64,000 nucleotides of DNA from Panaeolus papilionaceus (GCA_015501605.1 JADNRZ010000030.1:1-64000), one strand, 5' to 3'; shown: positions 34,668-45,362, numbered from the stretch's first letter. Notes: generated by a model not told the origin, from the letters alone. Numbers and translations: made by a program.

Positions 34668-37600
34668 CTAGGATTGCTTCGCCCTCGAAGCATGAAGTCC
34701 AGCCTGTTTGTAAGGAGTGTGAGCATAAGTGGTCCTGATAACCTTTGGAGCCTTAGGATTCTCTGCATAGAAGTCCCTGATGAGGTCAGGAGCATGGACA
34801 TCGTCAGCTGGTTCCCAAGAATTCCAACCAGCATCGTATCCTTCCCATTTGATCAGGTATCGAAGTTTGCCTCTGATGAACTTGCTGTTTAAAATCTTCT
34901 CCACAACAAACTCTTCGACATTGTCAACAAGCACAGGAGGTGGGGGTAGCTTGGCTCTTCGACCAGAGATAGGATCAAAAGGAGCAGGTGTGAGTCTGAC
35001 AACATGGAAGACTGGATGGATGCGGGAGAGGGATTTAGGAAGCTGAAGACGGTAGGCATTCTTTCCAACACTAGAAATGACTGGGTAAGGACCAACTCGC
35101 TTGTGGGAGAGCTTCTTGGATGGCCGAGTGGTTTGGATGTCTGAAGCATCAAGGTAGACACGATCTCCAGGCTTGATCTCAGGAGCCTTGGTGTGACGCC
35201 GGTTGTAGTACCTAGCCATGTCCTCCTTAGCAGCTGCTAAGGCAGCACAAGCTTCCTCAAGAGCAGTCTTCATCCTATCAGTGAACTCATTCACAGTTTC
35301 CATCCGGGAGGGAGGAAGAGGTTCAAAGCCCATGCGAGGATGTTGACCAGAGTCTAGAAGGAAGGGAGTCTGCTGGGTGGAGGAGTGGACATGGTTGTTG
35401 TAGGCAAACTCAGCCATGGAAAGGATGTCGTACCAGTTGTCCTGTCGCTCAGAGATGTAGAGCCTGAGGTATTGTTCCAACTCCTGGTTGACACGCTCAG
35501 TCTGTCCATCAGTTTGAGGGTGATAGGCAGTGCTACGAGCTGGCTCAATCCCAAGCAGCCTGTAGAGTTCGGTGGTGAACTCTGCAATGAACTGTGGACC
35601 GCAATCAGAGACTACCTTGGATGGAAGGCCATGGAGTTTCCAGATATGGTCACGATACATGTGGGCAGTGCCTAGGGCAGAGACAGTGGTGGTGGTAGCA
35701 GTGAAGTGGGCGCATTTGGAAAGGGAGTCAACAACAACCATGATGGCATCATAACCATTGGACTCAGGAAGCTCGACAATGAAGTCCACACTGATATGGT
35801 CCCAACGGCGGTCAGGAACAGCAAGGGGTTCAAGTTCTCCAAGGGGTCGCTGCCTGATGGTCTTGGTCCTAAGACACATGTCACAGGTGCTGGTGTAGAG
35901 TCCAATGAACTTAGACATGCGAGGCCACCAATAGTTCCTAGACACAAGCTCCAAGGTCTTCCAACGTCCAGGGTGTCCAGCAAGAGTGGAGTCATGGCAG
36001 AGAGCCACAATGCGACGACGAAGATCACCACCTGGTGGAACATAGAGCTTTCCACAGAAGTAGATAAGACCATCAGCTTCATCCCACTCTGAGGAGCGAA
36101 GAGACTGAGATCCAGTCTTTCTGAGCGCCTTGACTGCCTTGGCCACAGTGTCCTCAAGATCAGAGGCCTCCTTGGAATGTCGACGGATCTCACGAACCAG
36201 AGAGCGTTCCTGTCCAACAAATTCCAGACCTTCTAGTGCACGAACTGCAAACATCCCGGGGGTGAGGAGGGTGATGTTCTGGTTGTCACGTTCACTAGAA
36301 CCATGGTCAGACCGACGTGAGAGGGCATCTGCTTTTCCCATAGTAGCTCCTGCCTTGTGCTGCATGACGAAGTCAAAGCGCGCCAGAGTGAGAGACCAGC
36401 GGGCTTGCCTGCGGTTGAGGTTCTGAGACGACATGAAGTACTCCAAGTTCTTGTGGTCAGTCCAGATCTCAAACTTGTGGCGGGCACCCTCAAGGAAGTG
36501 TCTCCATTCCTGCAAGGCTCGAATGATTGCAAGCATTTCCTTGTCATGAATCTCATAGTTCCTTTCGACAGGAGAGAGTGACTTGGAGAAGAAAGCAATG
36601 GGATGCCACTTTCCATCTTCTGGAGACTGTTGAGAGAGTACAGCACCAGTGGCAAAGTCTGAAGAGTCAGCTTCAAGCCGGAAAGGGAGATCATCATTGG
36701 GAGCAGCAAGGACAGGGGAGGAGGTGACAGCATCCTTGATGGACTGGAAGGCAGTAGCGGCAGCAGGAGACCAGGAAAACTCAGTGGAGCTCTTGGTAAG
36801 ATCAAAGAGGGGACGTGCATGATGAGAGAAGTCCTTGATGAACCGTCGATAGAAGTTGGCAAAACCCAGGAAAGATTGGACTTCTTTCCTATTGGTGGGG
36901 GTGGGCCATTGAGCAACTCCAGCAACTTTGACAGGATCCATCTCGACTCGGTTCTCAGCAACGATAAGCCCAAGGTACTCAATGCGTGTCTTCTCAAACT
37001 CGCATTTCTCCAGACGGAGGCAGAGACCATGTTCCTCTAGACGCTTCAGGACCCTATGAGTGACCTCTCGATGCTCAGGAATATCCTTGGTGAAGATCAG
37101 GATGTCATCCAGATATACCACAACCACACCTTCAGAGATCATGTCTTGGAAGATCTCGTTCATCATGGTTTGGAAGGTGGCAGGACTGTTGGTGAGACCA
37201 AAGAACATGACAAGAGGTTCGAAGAGACCTCTGTGAGTGCGAAAAGCAGCCTTCCACTCATCTCCTTCTTTGATGCGGACATTGTTGAAACCCCAACGAA
37301 TGTCAAGCTTGGTGAAGTAGCGTGCACCACGAAGTTGGTTGATAAGGTCAGAGATGAGAGGGAGAGGGTACTTGTTCTTCACAGTCATATCATTGAGCAT
37401 GCGATAGTCCTGGACCAGACGAAGGGAGCCATCCTTTTTCTTCACAAAGAAGACTGGTGATGCCATGGGGGACTTGGAGCGGCGAATCTTTCCCTGAGCC
37501 TCGTTCTCAGCAAGGAAGCGCTCAGCCTCTTCACGTTCTGCAGGGTTTAATGGGTAAACCTTGCATCCCTTGGGTTGAGCTCCAGGAATGAGCTCAATCG

Positions 37601-39977
37601 CATGATCCCAAGGCCTTCTCTCAGGAAGCTTAAGAAACTCAGCTTCAGAGAAGACGCGATGGAAGAGACTCTGATAGTCAGGGACTGGACCATGAGGTGA
37701 GGAAGGGGGAGTGGTCTGTTCTGGTTGAGGAGCAGAGTTACGCAAGAAACCTTCAGCCAGGCGTTGACTGATGGTTGAAGTAGCGTTGATATGCTCTTCA
37801 GCTTCCTCAGGGAGTAAGCCAGAAACCCAGACACGATCGCCTTCCTCAAGATCAAATGGCAGATCAGAGGACTCGAGATCATCAGAATCTTCAGGGGAAG
37901 ACTCTTCAGGGGTGAGAGAGGGGGCAGGACCAGAGCGGCAGGCATTCACCTTGGCTTCTTCCTTACGAGCAGCCTTCTTTTCCTCATTGAGTTCCTTCTT
38001 GCAACCAAAGCATCGACTGCTAGGCTTGCAACGAGACATCTTGACTTCTCCAGTTTCCCAATTGACTTCAGGATTGTGATCCCTGAACCAAGTGTATCCA
38101 ATGATCAGCTTCTGCTTCCCTAAGCCCGTGACACAGAAGAGTGCGCGTTCTGTGTGGCCGTTGTACCGGAGGATCAAGTCAACCACCTCAGTAATTGAAC
38201 CAGACTCGTTGAGCGTTCCATCCACGTTACGAACAGGGATGGGGCGGCTGAGCTTCCTGGTGGCAATTCGGTTGGACTTGACGTACTCTCGATCGATGAA
38301 CAGACCAGTAGCGCCAGTGTCAAGCAAGGCCTTAACAGATCGAGCTTCATGGGAGTCGGTGGTCTCTATCTCAACCTTCAGGTGAAGGGAGCTAGGTCCA
38401 GGTGCAAGAGAAGAGATGGTGCACGAGGATGGAAGGCGACGACATTCCCATTTGGAGCGACGAGGTAGGCGGGGCGGAGCAGAAGGATCATGGAGGGAGG
38501 ATGGAGAGGAGGGAACCTTGTCTTCATCTGGGAGAGATAGAGTCTCATCAACCAGAGGGGCATACCGATTACGAGAGTCAAGAACGACTTTAGGACAAGG
38601 TAGAGGTGGAGCTTGTGCAGGCGTTTGCACAGAGACTTCACTTGTCACAGGCTTTCGTAAGGGGGCATGAGTGGTGCGAATAGACAAAGGACCAGGGGAG
38701 GGGTCAAGGAAATGTGAGAAGGAAGGAGGAAGAGAAGAGAGTGGGCTAGGCACAGGAGGAGGAGGCTGCGGATGGAAGGTGTCATTAGCAGCCAAGTTGA
38801 GAGCAACAAGGCGGGCCAATTCATACCAGCTGGAGGGATTGTTATGAGCTGGATGTGAAGCTACCTGCTTACTGAGATGATCAGTGATGGAGGGGTGGAG
38901 GCCACGACGGAACTTGACCACAATGTAGGAGGGGTCAGAGTAGCCAGCTTCAGCAACAAGGTCACGGAAGGAGTCAATGTAATCGTCAACAGAACGATCC
39001 CCTTGGAAGTAGGAGGTACCTTCCAAGATGAGGGCAGCAGTTTCCTGCTCACGCAAGGGGAAGAACTCTTTGCGAAAGTCTTCAGCAAAGTGATCCCAAG
39101 TTGCGTAAGGGGAGGAACCTTCCTCAATGAGCTCAAAGATCCTGCAGGACCATAGAGCAGCTCGACCAGCAGACATGAACGTGAGGGCCCAACTAATCAT
39201 GGTGGACTCGTCAGGAAAAAGATCTGGACGAAGTCTGAAGTAACCCATGAGAGAGTTGTAGAAGGCTTTGCCCTTGAGACGATCACCATCGTACCGGGGA
39301 GGAGGAGCTGGCCTAACCTTTTCTGCAATCATCAAAGGAGTCCCAAGACGATGAGAAGAAGGGGCAGAAGGATGCACTACTCCACCAGGATAACCAGAAG
39401 AGGTAGTGAGGAGAGGGGAAGACACTATTCCACTGGGGCAACCAGAAGAGACAGTGGGGAGGGGAGGATCCACTCTATTGGATGACCGAATAGAAGTGGG
39501 GGGAAGAGGAAGACTACTACTACTAGAAGAAGAAGAAGAAGAAGAAGAATGTTCCATAGGTACACTAATAAAATGAGAAGAAGAAGAAAGAGGGTGAGGA
39601 GAAGGTGAAGATTGTTCCATGTTTACACTAGGTAAAGGGAAAGAAGAAGAAGGGGAAAAGTTTCTATCTACAGTTCCATGGTTTAAAGAGTGTAGTATCC
39701 CATCTGTCAGCTGTCCAACAGAGTGGGAAGGGAGTGGGGGAAAAGTAGAAGAAACAAGGGAGGGAGAAGAAGAAGGGGAAGAAGAAAGAGAAAGAGGAGA
39801 GGGATTGAAAGTAGAAGAAAAATAATGAAGCAGGGAAAGAACAGAAGACCTCAAGTGGGAGATAGCTACCTGTTGGGATTCCTGCTGAGCAAGCATGGAG
39901 GATACCTGGTCTTCCAGGGAAGGCAACTGAGACAGAGAGACAGAAGCAGCTGGAGGTGGTGAAGTATGGGGATCCAT
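34668..39977 (-). CDS. gag-pol polyprotein with C-terminal chromodomain (1769 aa)
   Basis: A single open frame from ATG 39977 to TAG 34668. Layout: Ser/Pro-rich N-terminus; gag core at about residues 235-400 (FYNSLMGYFRLRPDLF, TWDHFAEDFRKEF); no CCHC knuckle seen; aspartic protease LLDTGATGLFID near 550; reverse transcriptase with QDYRMLN, KLDIRWGFNNVRI and YLDD near 955; RNase H (RLEADSSDFATGAVLSQ, TDHKNLEYF); integrase with the zinc motif H..H..CDMC near 1310-1360 and the DDE residues in SVDFIVELP, VSDCGPQF and QTDGQTERVNQELE; then a chromodomain at about 1690-1737 (RYLIKWEGYDAGWNSWEP). Chromodomains bind methylated histone tails and steer integration to heterochromatin. The fused gag-pol needs no frameshift. 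It looks fully functional. Confidence 0.93.
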   Translation of the reverse strand: MDPHTSPPPAASVSLSQLPSLEDQVSSMLAQQESQQVAISHLRSSVLSLLHYFSSTFNPSPLSLSSSPSSSPSLVSSTFPPLPSHSVGQLTDGILHSLNHGTVDRNFSPSSSFPLPSVNMEQSSPSPHPLSSSSHFISVPMEHSSSSSSSSSSSSLPLPPTSIRSSNRVDPPLPTVSSGCPSGIVSSPLLTTSSGYPGGVVHPSAPSSHRLGTPLMIAEKVRPAPPPRYDGDRLKGKAFYNSLMGYFRLRPDLFPDESTMISWALTFMSAGRAALWSCRIFELIEEGSSPYATWDHFAEDFRKEFFPLREQETAALILEGTSYFQGDRSVDDYIDSFRDLVAEAGYSDPSYIVVKFRRGLHPSITDHLSKQVASHPAHNNPSSWYELARLVALNLAANDTFHPQPPPPVPSPLSSLPPSFSHFLDPSPGPLSIRTTHAPLRKPVTSEVSVQTPAQAPPLPCPKVVLDSRNRYAPLVDETLSLPDEDKVPSSPSSLHDPSAPPRLPRRSKWECRRLPSSCTISSLAPGPSSLHLKVEIETTDSHEARSVKALLDTGATGLFIDREYVKSNRIATRKLSRPIPVRNVDGTLNESGSITEVVDLILRYNGHTERALFCVTGLGKQKLIIGYTWFRDHNPEVNWETGEVKMSRCKPSSRCFGCKKELNEEKKAARKEEAKVNACRSGPAPSLTPEESSPEDSDDLESSDLPFDLEEGDRVWVSGLLPEEAEEHINATSTISQRLAEGFLRNSAPQPEQTTPPSSPHGPVPDYQSLFHRVFSEAEFLKLPERRPWDHAIELIPGAQPKGCKVYPLNPAEREEAERFLAENEAQGKIRRSKSPMASPVFFVKKKDGSLRLVQDYRMLNDMTVKNKYPLPLISDLINQLRGARYFTKLDIRWGFNNVRIKEGDEWKAAFRTHRGLFEPLVMFFGLTNSPATFQTMMNEIFQDMISEGVVVVYLDDILIFTKDIPEHREVTHRVLKRLEEHGLCLRLEKCEFEKTRIEYLGLIVAENRVEMDPVKVAGVAQWPTPTNRKEVQSFLGFANFYRRFIKDFSHHARPLFDLTKSSTEFSWSPAAATAFQSIKDAVTSSPVLAAPNDDLPFRLEADSSDFATGAVLSQQSPEDGKWHPIAFFSKSLSPVERNYEIHDKEMLAIIRALQEWRHFLEGARHKFEIWTDHKNLEYFMSSQNLNRRQARWSLTLARFDFVMQHKAGATMGKADALSRRSDHGSSERDNQNITLLTPGMFAVRALEGLEFVGQERSLVREIRRHSKEASDLEDTVAKAVKALRKTGSQSLRSSEWDEADGLIYFCGKLYVPPGGDLRRRIVALCHDSTLAGHPGRWKTLELVSRNYWWPRMSKFIGLYTSTCDMCLRTKTIRQRPLGELEPLAVPDRRWDHISVDFIVELPESNGYDAIMVVVDSLSKCAHFTATTTTVSALGTAHMYRDHIWKLHGLPSKVVSDCGPQFIAEFTTELYRLLGIEPARSTAYHPQTDGQTERVNQELEQYLRLYISERQDNWYDILSMAEFAYNNHVHSSTQQTPFLLDSGQHPRMGFEPLPPSRMETVNEFTDRMKTALEEACAALAAAKEDMARYYNRRHTKAPEIKPGDRVYLDASDIQTTRPSKKLSHKRVGPYPVISSVGKNAYRLQLPKSLSRIHPVFHVVRLTPAPFDPISGRRAKLPPPPVLVDNVEEFVVEKILNSKFIRGKLRYLIKWEGYDAGWNSWEPADDVHAPDLIRDFYAENPKAPKVIRTTYAHTPYKQAGLHASRAKQS

Positions 39978-40095
39978 GGTTGCCAGACAGGGAGAAGAGA
40001 GGAGAGGGAGAAAGCACAGAGTCTATAATGCAGCTGAACAGAAGAAGCAGAACAGAGGATGTAACAGACTGTATGCAGTCTCAGTCTCCAAGGTG

Positions 40096-40105
40096 ACCTC
40101 TTTCT
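40096..40105 (-). other. self-priming primer-binding site, family B copy 2
   Basis: Minus-strand AGAAAGAGGT, 2 nt inside the 5' LTR, complementary to the LTR sequence at 40211-40220. A TATA-like TTAAATAG lies at 40253-40246. Confidence 0.65.
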
Positions 40106-40107
40106 AC

Positions 40108-40515
40108 TGTAAGGGCACCTCAGACACACACAAGTCCTGGGGGAGATCCAAAGATATATATCAGCTCTACATAAATACAGGAAGTAGGCTCACCTGGGGG
40201 AGATCCAAAGAGAAAGAGGTAAAGGATCAAACCCAGGTGAAACAGCTATTTAAGTGATGAGCTGGCATTGGCATCAGCCTTGATGCCAAACAATGCCTTT
40301 GGAAACAAACAAAGGGAAACACAAAGGAATGACTATGTAACAGTGGAAACAAGTGAATAACAAATGAGTGACAACTAAAGGAGAGTGTAATATAATATAT
40401 ATGAGTCCATGGTATGTCCAGATAATAAAATAGAGCAAAGGGAAATAGGGGAAAGGAGAGACAAGAGAGACAAGAATAAGGAAAGGAATAGGAGGTAGCA
40501 GGAGATCCCCTGACA
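40108..40515 (-). repeat. 5' LTR, family B copy 2
   Basis: 408 bp. Its 40108-40336 part appears identical to the start of the other LTR, but 40340-40500 carries many substitutions and small indels relative to it. Confidence 0.85.
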
Positions 40516-41013
40516 ACGACAGCAAATTAACAGGGTGATGCGATATGAATTCTCTTTTGGACACTGTTTCGTGTGTCAGCAATCTTGTTTTTATTTTTGG
40601 TATGTATCTATTATTTGACAATGCCTGAATAAGGTACTCACATCTGGACACTTATAGATACCTGGACTTTTTTGGACTCACTTTGGACTCGTTAAATTCA
40701 TAATATGTATAATACGGCTCGCAATCTTGTAACAATATATTTGTAAGAGTACGAATTCTATAAAACAAGATAGCTAACGATGTATTACTTATCAGATATT
40801 TTCACATTGACTTGACAACTGTCACCGAGAATCTTTACATGGATCTGATAAATGTTAGTAACTTGATTTTTTCTCAAAGAAAATATACCTCACCTTTTTT
40901 TGTGATATACGACGATACATGATGGTAAGAGTGAAGTTCAACTTGTTATATTATGTAACGGAATACCCCAATTTGGGGATTCTGGGGTGACTACCTAATA
41001 CGGAAATACCGAA
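40516..41013. other. AT-rich spacer
   Basis: No gene or repeat that I can support. It lies between the gypsy LTR and the 3' end of the gene at 41014-41708. Confidence 0.4.
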
Positions 41014-41708
41014 TTACAACACCTTTCTTTTCTTGCTAGATTTTTGTGAGTCGTTCACTTTCGCTACTTTCTTCGCCCAATTATCCACCCACCGTATGAG
41101 TTGTCACTCTTGTGGCTTCTTGACTTCGACAACTCCATTGGCTGTGCATATAGTAAGCAACGATTCTATCAGAAGGTATAATAACTGACCTTGTTGATTA
41201 GGTGGTGGTGGCTCTTCCGATTCATTCTCGGGTTCGACTTGCATGCTGCTGTTAATTCAGGTATCGGATTCGGTAACGTCAGGATCTATAAACAATGGTG
41301 AGTTGTGTTTATCTGAGTCTGATGCTGAATCCTACTCACCGTCATTCTTAGGCTCTGCTGTCAACTCTGTCAACCGATTAACAGCATAAACAGTGCAAGG
41401 GGCTGTGGGCAAAGGATCTATCAGCATCTGCAGAACCGAATGCAGCATATCAACATACCTCCTGTTCCGATGGGACCATTAACATTCCAACGACACTTCT
41501 CCAGCAAGTTGTCCAACACACTCCCATCGTAGTCATAATGAGACATTTGATTTTCACCACAGCCACAGTCATCTTCGTCAATGTCGACATCCATGTCGTC
41601 GTGATTAGCCTCTGCATCGTTGCAAGCAATGAGAACCTCGCCGTTGCCTTCAAAAAAGACAGACATGTCGAGGTCCAAGTCAGCCAAATGGATTGTAAGC
41701 TCAGTCAT
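41014..41708 (-). CDS. small acidic protein, four exons, two in-frame TGA codons; function unknown
   Basis: Minus-strand exons 41708-41459, 41417-41340, 41285-41190 and 41141-41014 join with all phases kept through three short introns (41, 54 and 48 bp, GT...AG). The first stop is TGA at 41259-41257, giving a 118-aa product (MTELTIHLADLDLDMSVFF ... DMDVDIDEDDCGCGEN). The same frame continues past it and past a second TGA (41106-41104), through the last intron, to TAA, ending in a basic KSSKKRKVL tail that looks like a nuclear localisation signal. So the gene was probably 183 aa and has two CGA-to-TGA type lesions, or is read through. Divergent from the gene at 42290. It lies inside the CACTA element; a role in transposition or as cargo is only a guess. 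Confidence 0.5.
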
Positions 41709-42289
41709 GGCAGCCTGGGGAATAAAGGGGAAAATATCAGTAGGTCATTTCCTCATTTCAACATCTTCTTTTATTGTGTTTGACCCTTGGATCCATTCCA
41801 GGATCCTGTTCTTCGTCATCAGCAATAACATGGATACTTGGAGCAGTCAAGTATTTGGGGAGCTGTTCAGTATTCTTACTCAATTTTTTTTTCAATTTTA
41901 TTACTTTGTTTAGGACACATTTTTGACGCGGTTGCCAGGTTTACCTGACACATCCCTTCTTGCAGTGGATTTGTGGTGCTAAAATCACTTCTCGGGAGGG
42001 TTTACCCTATTTTACCCCTGTGCGATGAGGTCAGGTAGCGCCAAACATGAGGTTCGCACACCATTTGGGGTAAAATAATCTCCACCCTGACGTATAATTT
42101 GTGTGTCGCGTTTTTCTTTGGCTTACTTGGGCTAGGATTTGAACTTAATGATTCAGTCAGAATTCCGAATGGTCCTGTAGTTTTATATTTTTCTAGGTAA
42201 GCCCAAACATATAAATACTTCGGATTTCGAGTGCTGATCAGTCAAGCATCCCCACCTTCGTTTTCACAACAATCTTCCCCCACAACACC
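41709..42289. promoter_or_regulatory. shared divergent promoter region
   Basis: 580 bp between two head-to-head genes. TTTTACCCC and GGGGTAAAA occur as an inverted pair (about 42011 and 42068), with GAGGTCAGG and CCTGACG nearby. No other gene is seen. Confidence 0.35.
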
Positions 42290-44946
42290 ATGGCACTGAC
42301 TAAGAAACCCAACGCCAGTGCTCCTGCGAAGAAAAATGCCTCCAAGAACCCCAACCTGAAGACCACCGGCGCTGCAGCAGCTTCTGCTGCCAAACCCGCC
42401 AACAAGCCTTCAAACACTGTCAAACTGCCCGCTCCCTGCAAGAAGCCTGGAACCGCATCTGCTCCCAACAAAGAGAACATGCCACCAAATCCTGACGCCG
42501 ACACCACTGAAGTCCAGCAAAGAATTCAGCCTTGCCCAACTGGCAAAGCTAAGAGGGATAGACTTGCCCAGGAACAGCCCCAAGAGTCCTCCCAATCAGC
42601 TAACGATGCAACAGCAACAGCCAATGACAGTGCTCTAGGTATCCCCATCCCCCTTTTTCGCAGTTCTGTCCAACTCAGTTCTAACATTGTTTTTCAGTTA
42701 ATGCTCCACCTGAGAAGCCCGCAAAGAAGACGAAGTCTACCCAACAAGCAGCACCTAAGGCGCCAATTGCCCCTGCCAAAAGAGGTCGTCACGCTGGCGC
42801 TCAGGATGATGCTACCCCAGCCAGTATGTTCCAACCAATCACCTCGCTTGAACCAAAATTTATGTCCATCAGATAACGCACCAAAGATAGTGAGCAATAA
42901 CAATCAGCTCTCCGAAATTGAAACTCTGAAGGCACAGCTTGCGGCTCAAAAAGGTATGTCTTGTTATTCTATTTAACACTCAATATTAAGTAATGTGTTG
43001 TTGTAGCTGAAAATGCAATGCTCAAGACGAAAGAGTCTGGCAACAGTGTGCACGTCATTCCTGATAAAGACCTCATCCCCAAACCTGCCAACACGAATAA
43101 GCTTGCCCAAGCGATGCAAATGGACAACGCAGCAAGCAAATGCAGCAGCGACGAGTATCTGAGAATCCAGGTGAGCTTGACTTTTAGCTGTTATGAAATC
43201 ATCTTGATTAATTCTCTGTCCTTAGCACGATGTTTACCACAGAATCATTCAACTTGGTGTCAACCCTGAAACCGACACAGTTCGCTCTTTGGGTACATCA
43301 GCAAACCGGTTTTAACTAGGTAATGCAAAGCGGCCCTAATAGGGATATTTGATGTTCAGTTGACCATACAAGACCAATTGAAGGTCATGTAAATGATATA
43401 GTCACATTATGTGCCAAATTTAAGATTGTGAAACTTCGCAAGGTTAGGAAGGCCTCTTGAGGTTTTCATAATGATAAGGGACACCCCATAAGACATCCAC
43501 AAGCCTCGGGTCTGCTTTGCATAGTGCCCAAAGGTTAGTGGGCCCAGCGCGACCAGTTAGACCCAAGACACGGTGCTCATTGGAGCAGCTCCATAGCTCC
43601 ACAATCAAATGGAGCCTGTGTTGTTATGTGGGGCAACCTACAAGTACATAAAAGGGTGTCCCCTGATGTATTCCGAAATACTTCCCCTCCTCAGAGTCAA
43701 CCTTAACTACCACCACTGTTGTGTCCAAGGCACATTGAGCAGGTCCTTATCATCCTTGTCATGTTACTGTATCAATAACTCCTGGTCATGGTGTCTCTGG
43801 TTTCTCTGGGCTCAATTTGGTACTGGCAAACTGCTGCGTCTACTTTGGAAATTACTGAGTCTCGCGCTTGACTACTATCTCTGTCTTGGCTCTATCTCTG
43901 ACTTGAGCATCTGCTTTATTATGTAAATATATCAACCTTGCAATATGTACAATCCTTTTGTATTGAGAGTGAATATAATATTGATTTATGCACATAATTT
44001 TATACACTGTGACGAAGATAATTACTGTTAGTCGTAAAAGGAGCTGCCCAACAATAAGTATAAGGCAGGGGAATCATATTGATGATCACGTACCCTACAG
44101 CATAATATGCCATAATGACACTTGGTATGGCTTGTAAAGTCGGTGAAGCATTGGCAAGGTTCCTAAGGTTGGCGATTTTCCCAATCTTATCACACCTTTT
44201 GGGGTTCGGAATGGCCCCACTTTACATCATCGCACATCTTTGCCCTTGCGGCACATTTTAGCCCTTCCACTGGCATACGAGCTAAATTCTGATTTGCTGA
44301 TGTATTGGGTGTGTCGCTGCAATAGTCAATGTCGTAAGTACTTCTATTCCAAGTTATTCATACTCTTGTGCTAACTATTGTTTTCTAGATACAGAAAGAA
44401 ATGCCAATTTTTGAACGTTACCAGCAAGCCTGGCCAATGGTTGAGATCATCCAGTCCCTGATCAAGAATCGTAGGCATACCTTTGCTCTCAAACACAAGA
44501 CCAACGAAGGTGAAGGCAAGGGTGCAGAGCAAGTCAGTGAGAAGGCAGATGGTGACAACAAAGACGACAGTTCAGATGAGGAGGATGAGGATGGTGATGG
44601 TGATGGTGTGGTGGGGCAAGGGCAAAGAGCTGAGGATGACGATGAAGACAGGCAGGAGGAAGGAGATGCTAGGGATGATGAAGTAGCCCAACCCCCAGAT
44701 GTCGACGACAACAATGATGATGATGACGATGAAGAGATGGATGTGGCGGCACCTACTAATGCCAATGGCATCTACCACTACTCCCAAGAGGACATGGACA
44801 ATGATGTGATGGAACACCCTCCCAGCCCGATCCAAGCCGAAGACAATCAAGGCATGCAGGAAGCTATCAACCAGCTCAGGAAGAAGAGGAAGGCTGCACA
44901 GGCACAGTTGATGGAAATGGGCTGCGAGACAAAGAGGAAGCTGTGA
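42290..44946 (+). pseudogene. Lys/Ala-rich to Glu/Asp-rich multi-exon gene, split by a TIR element; function unknown
   Basis: Exons 42290-42638, 42698-42823, 42873-42953, 43007-43170 and 43226-43293 join in phase through introns of about 49-59 bp. Exon 5 is cut by the 1-kb element 43294-44304. The gene resumes near 44305, and its last exon is 44389-44946 (IQKEMPIFERYQQAWPMVEIIQSLIKNRR). The joint requires an atypical GTGTCG donor or a small frame change. The protein has a Lys/Ala/Pro-rich start, a short coiled coil (SEIETLKAQLAAQK), the conserved-looking segment VIPDKDLIPKPAN...YHRIIQLGVNPETDTVRSLG, a long acidic run and a basic end. Similar proteins are numerous in mushroom genomes; I cannot assign a function. 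Near the right end of the CACTA element. Confidence 0.5.
43294..44304. mobile_element. 1-kb non-autonomous TIR element
   Basis: Ends TACATCAGCAAA ... TTTGCTGATGTA, with about 22 further partly matching bases, flanked by TTGGG at 43289-43293 and 44305-44309. A 5-bp duplication, or TA plus a chance match, leaves the superfamily open. The interior has no coding frame worth reporting. It interrupts exon 5 of the gene at 42290. Confidence 0.65.
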
Positions 44947-45362
44947 TCGTTCACTTGAGGGTTCCTGGTTTGTAATTCTCCTCTTTTCTTATTATTTCAA
45001 CATTTGACCATATGTCATGATTTCAGTCTATTTCTATTGTATCTCCCCCAAATCAAACATGCCACCTAATCCGTTTATAACACCCATTTTATTTATTCTC
45101 GCTTCCTTCATTACCTCCATCTATCATTGTTATTATCCCCTTTCAACCTCCCTTTCTATATCCTCTGGAATGATATTCTTCCCCCTAAAGTAGTTTTTCT
45201 CCCCTTTTAATATATCTTTTCACCTATTTCTGCTGCGAAAATAACTCTATAATAACCCCTTTAAAAGGGGTTTTAGTGTTTCAAAATTAGGGAAGTAATA
45301 CCTCCCTGTAATGGGGATTCTTGAGTGGTTATAAACCCCTTTCAGCACCTCTATGAGCCACC
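44947..45362. other. right internal flank of the CACTA element with first subterminal repeats
   Basis: 3' UTR-like sequence of the upstream gene. From about 45239 come the AACCCC/GGGGTT motifs (AACCCCTTTAAAAGGGGTT near 45255) that continue beyond the foldback at 47533. Confidence 0.45.

Larger units (their letters stand above)
34252..40515 (-). mobile_element. gypsy family B copy 2, full-length with intact gag-pol
   Basis: 3' LTR 34252-34656, gag-pol 39977-34668, PBS 40105-40096, 5' LTR 40515-40108. Both LTRs have TGT...ACA ends. No target duplication is present (GTAGG on one side, ACGAC on the other). The outer 220-230 bp of the two LTRs look identical, but the remaining ~170 bp differ at many positions, suggesting a recombinant element. 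The reading frame is uninterrupted, so it is the best candidate for an active element here. Confidence 0.9.

Noticed and set aside
34668..40515. Many open frames on the plus strand across the gypsy B copy 2
   Set aside because: They are antisense shadows of the 1769-aa gag-pol, with no start context or domains.
34247..40520. Target-site duplication for gypsy B copy 2
   Set aside because: The flanking 5-mers are GTAGG and ACGAC, and shifting the borders by a few bases does not produce a match.
44418..44850. Ser-rich and Ile/Val-rich minus frames
   Set aside because: Antisense of the acidic exon of the gene at 42290.
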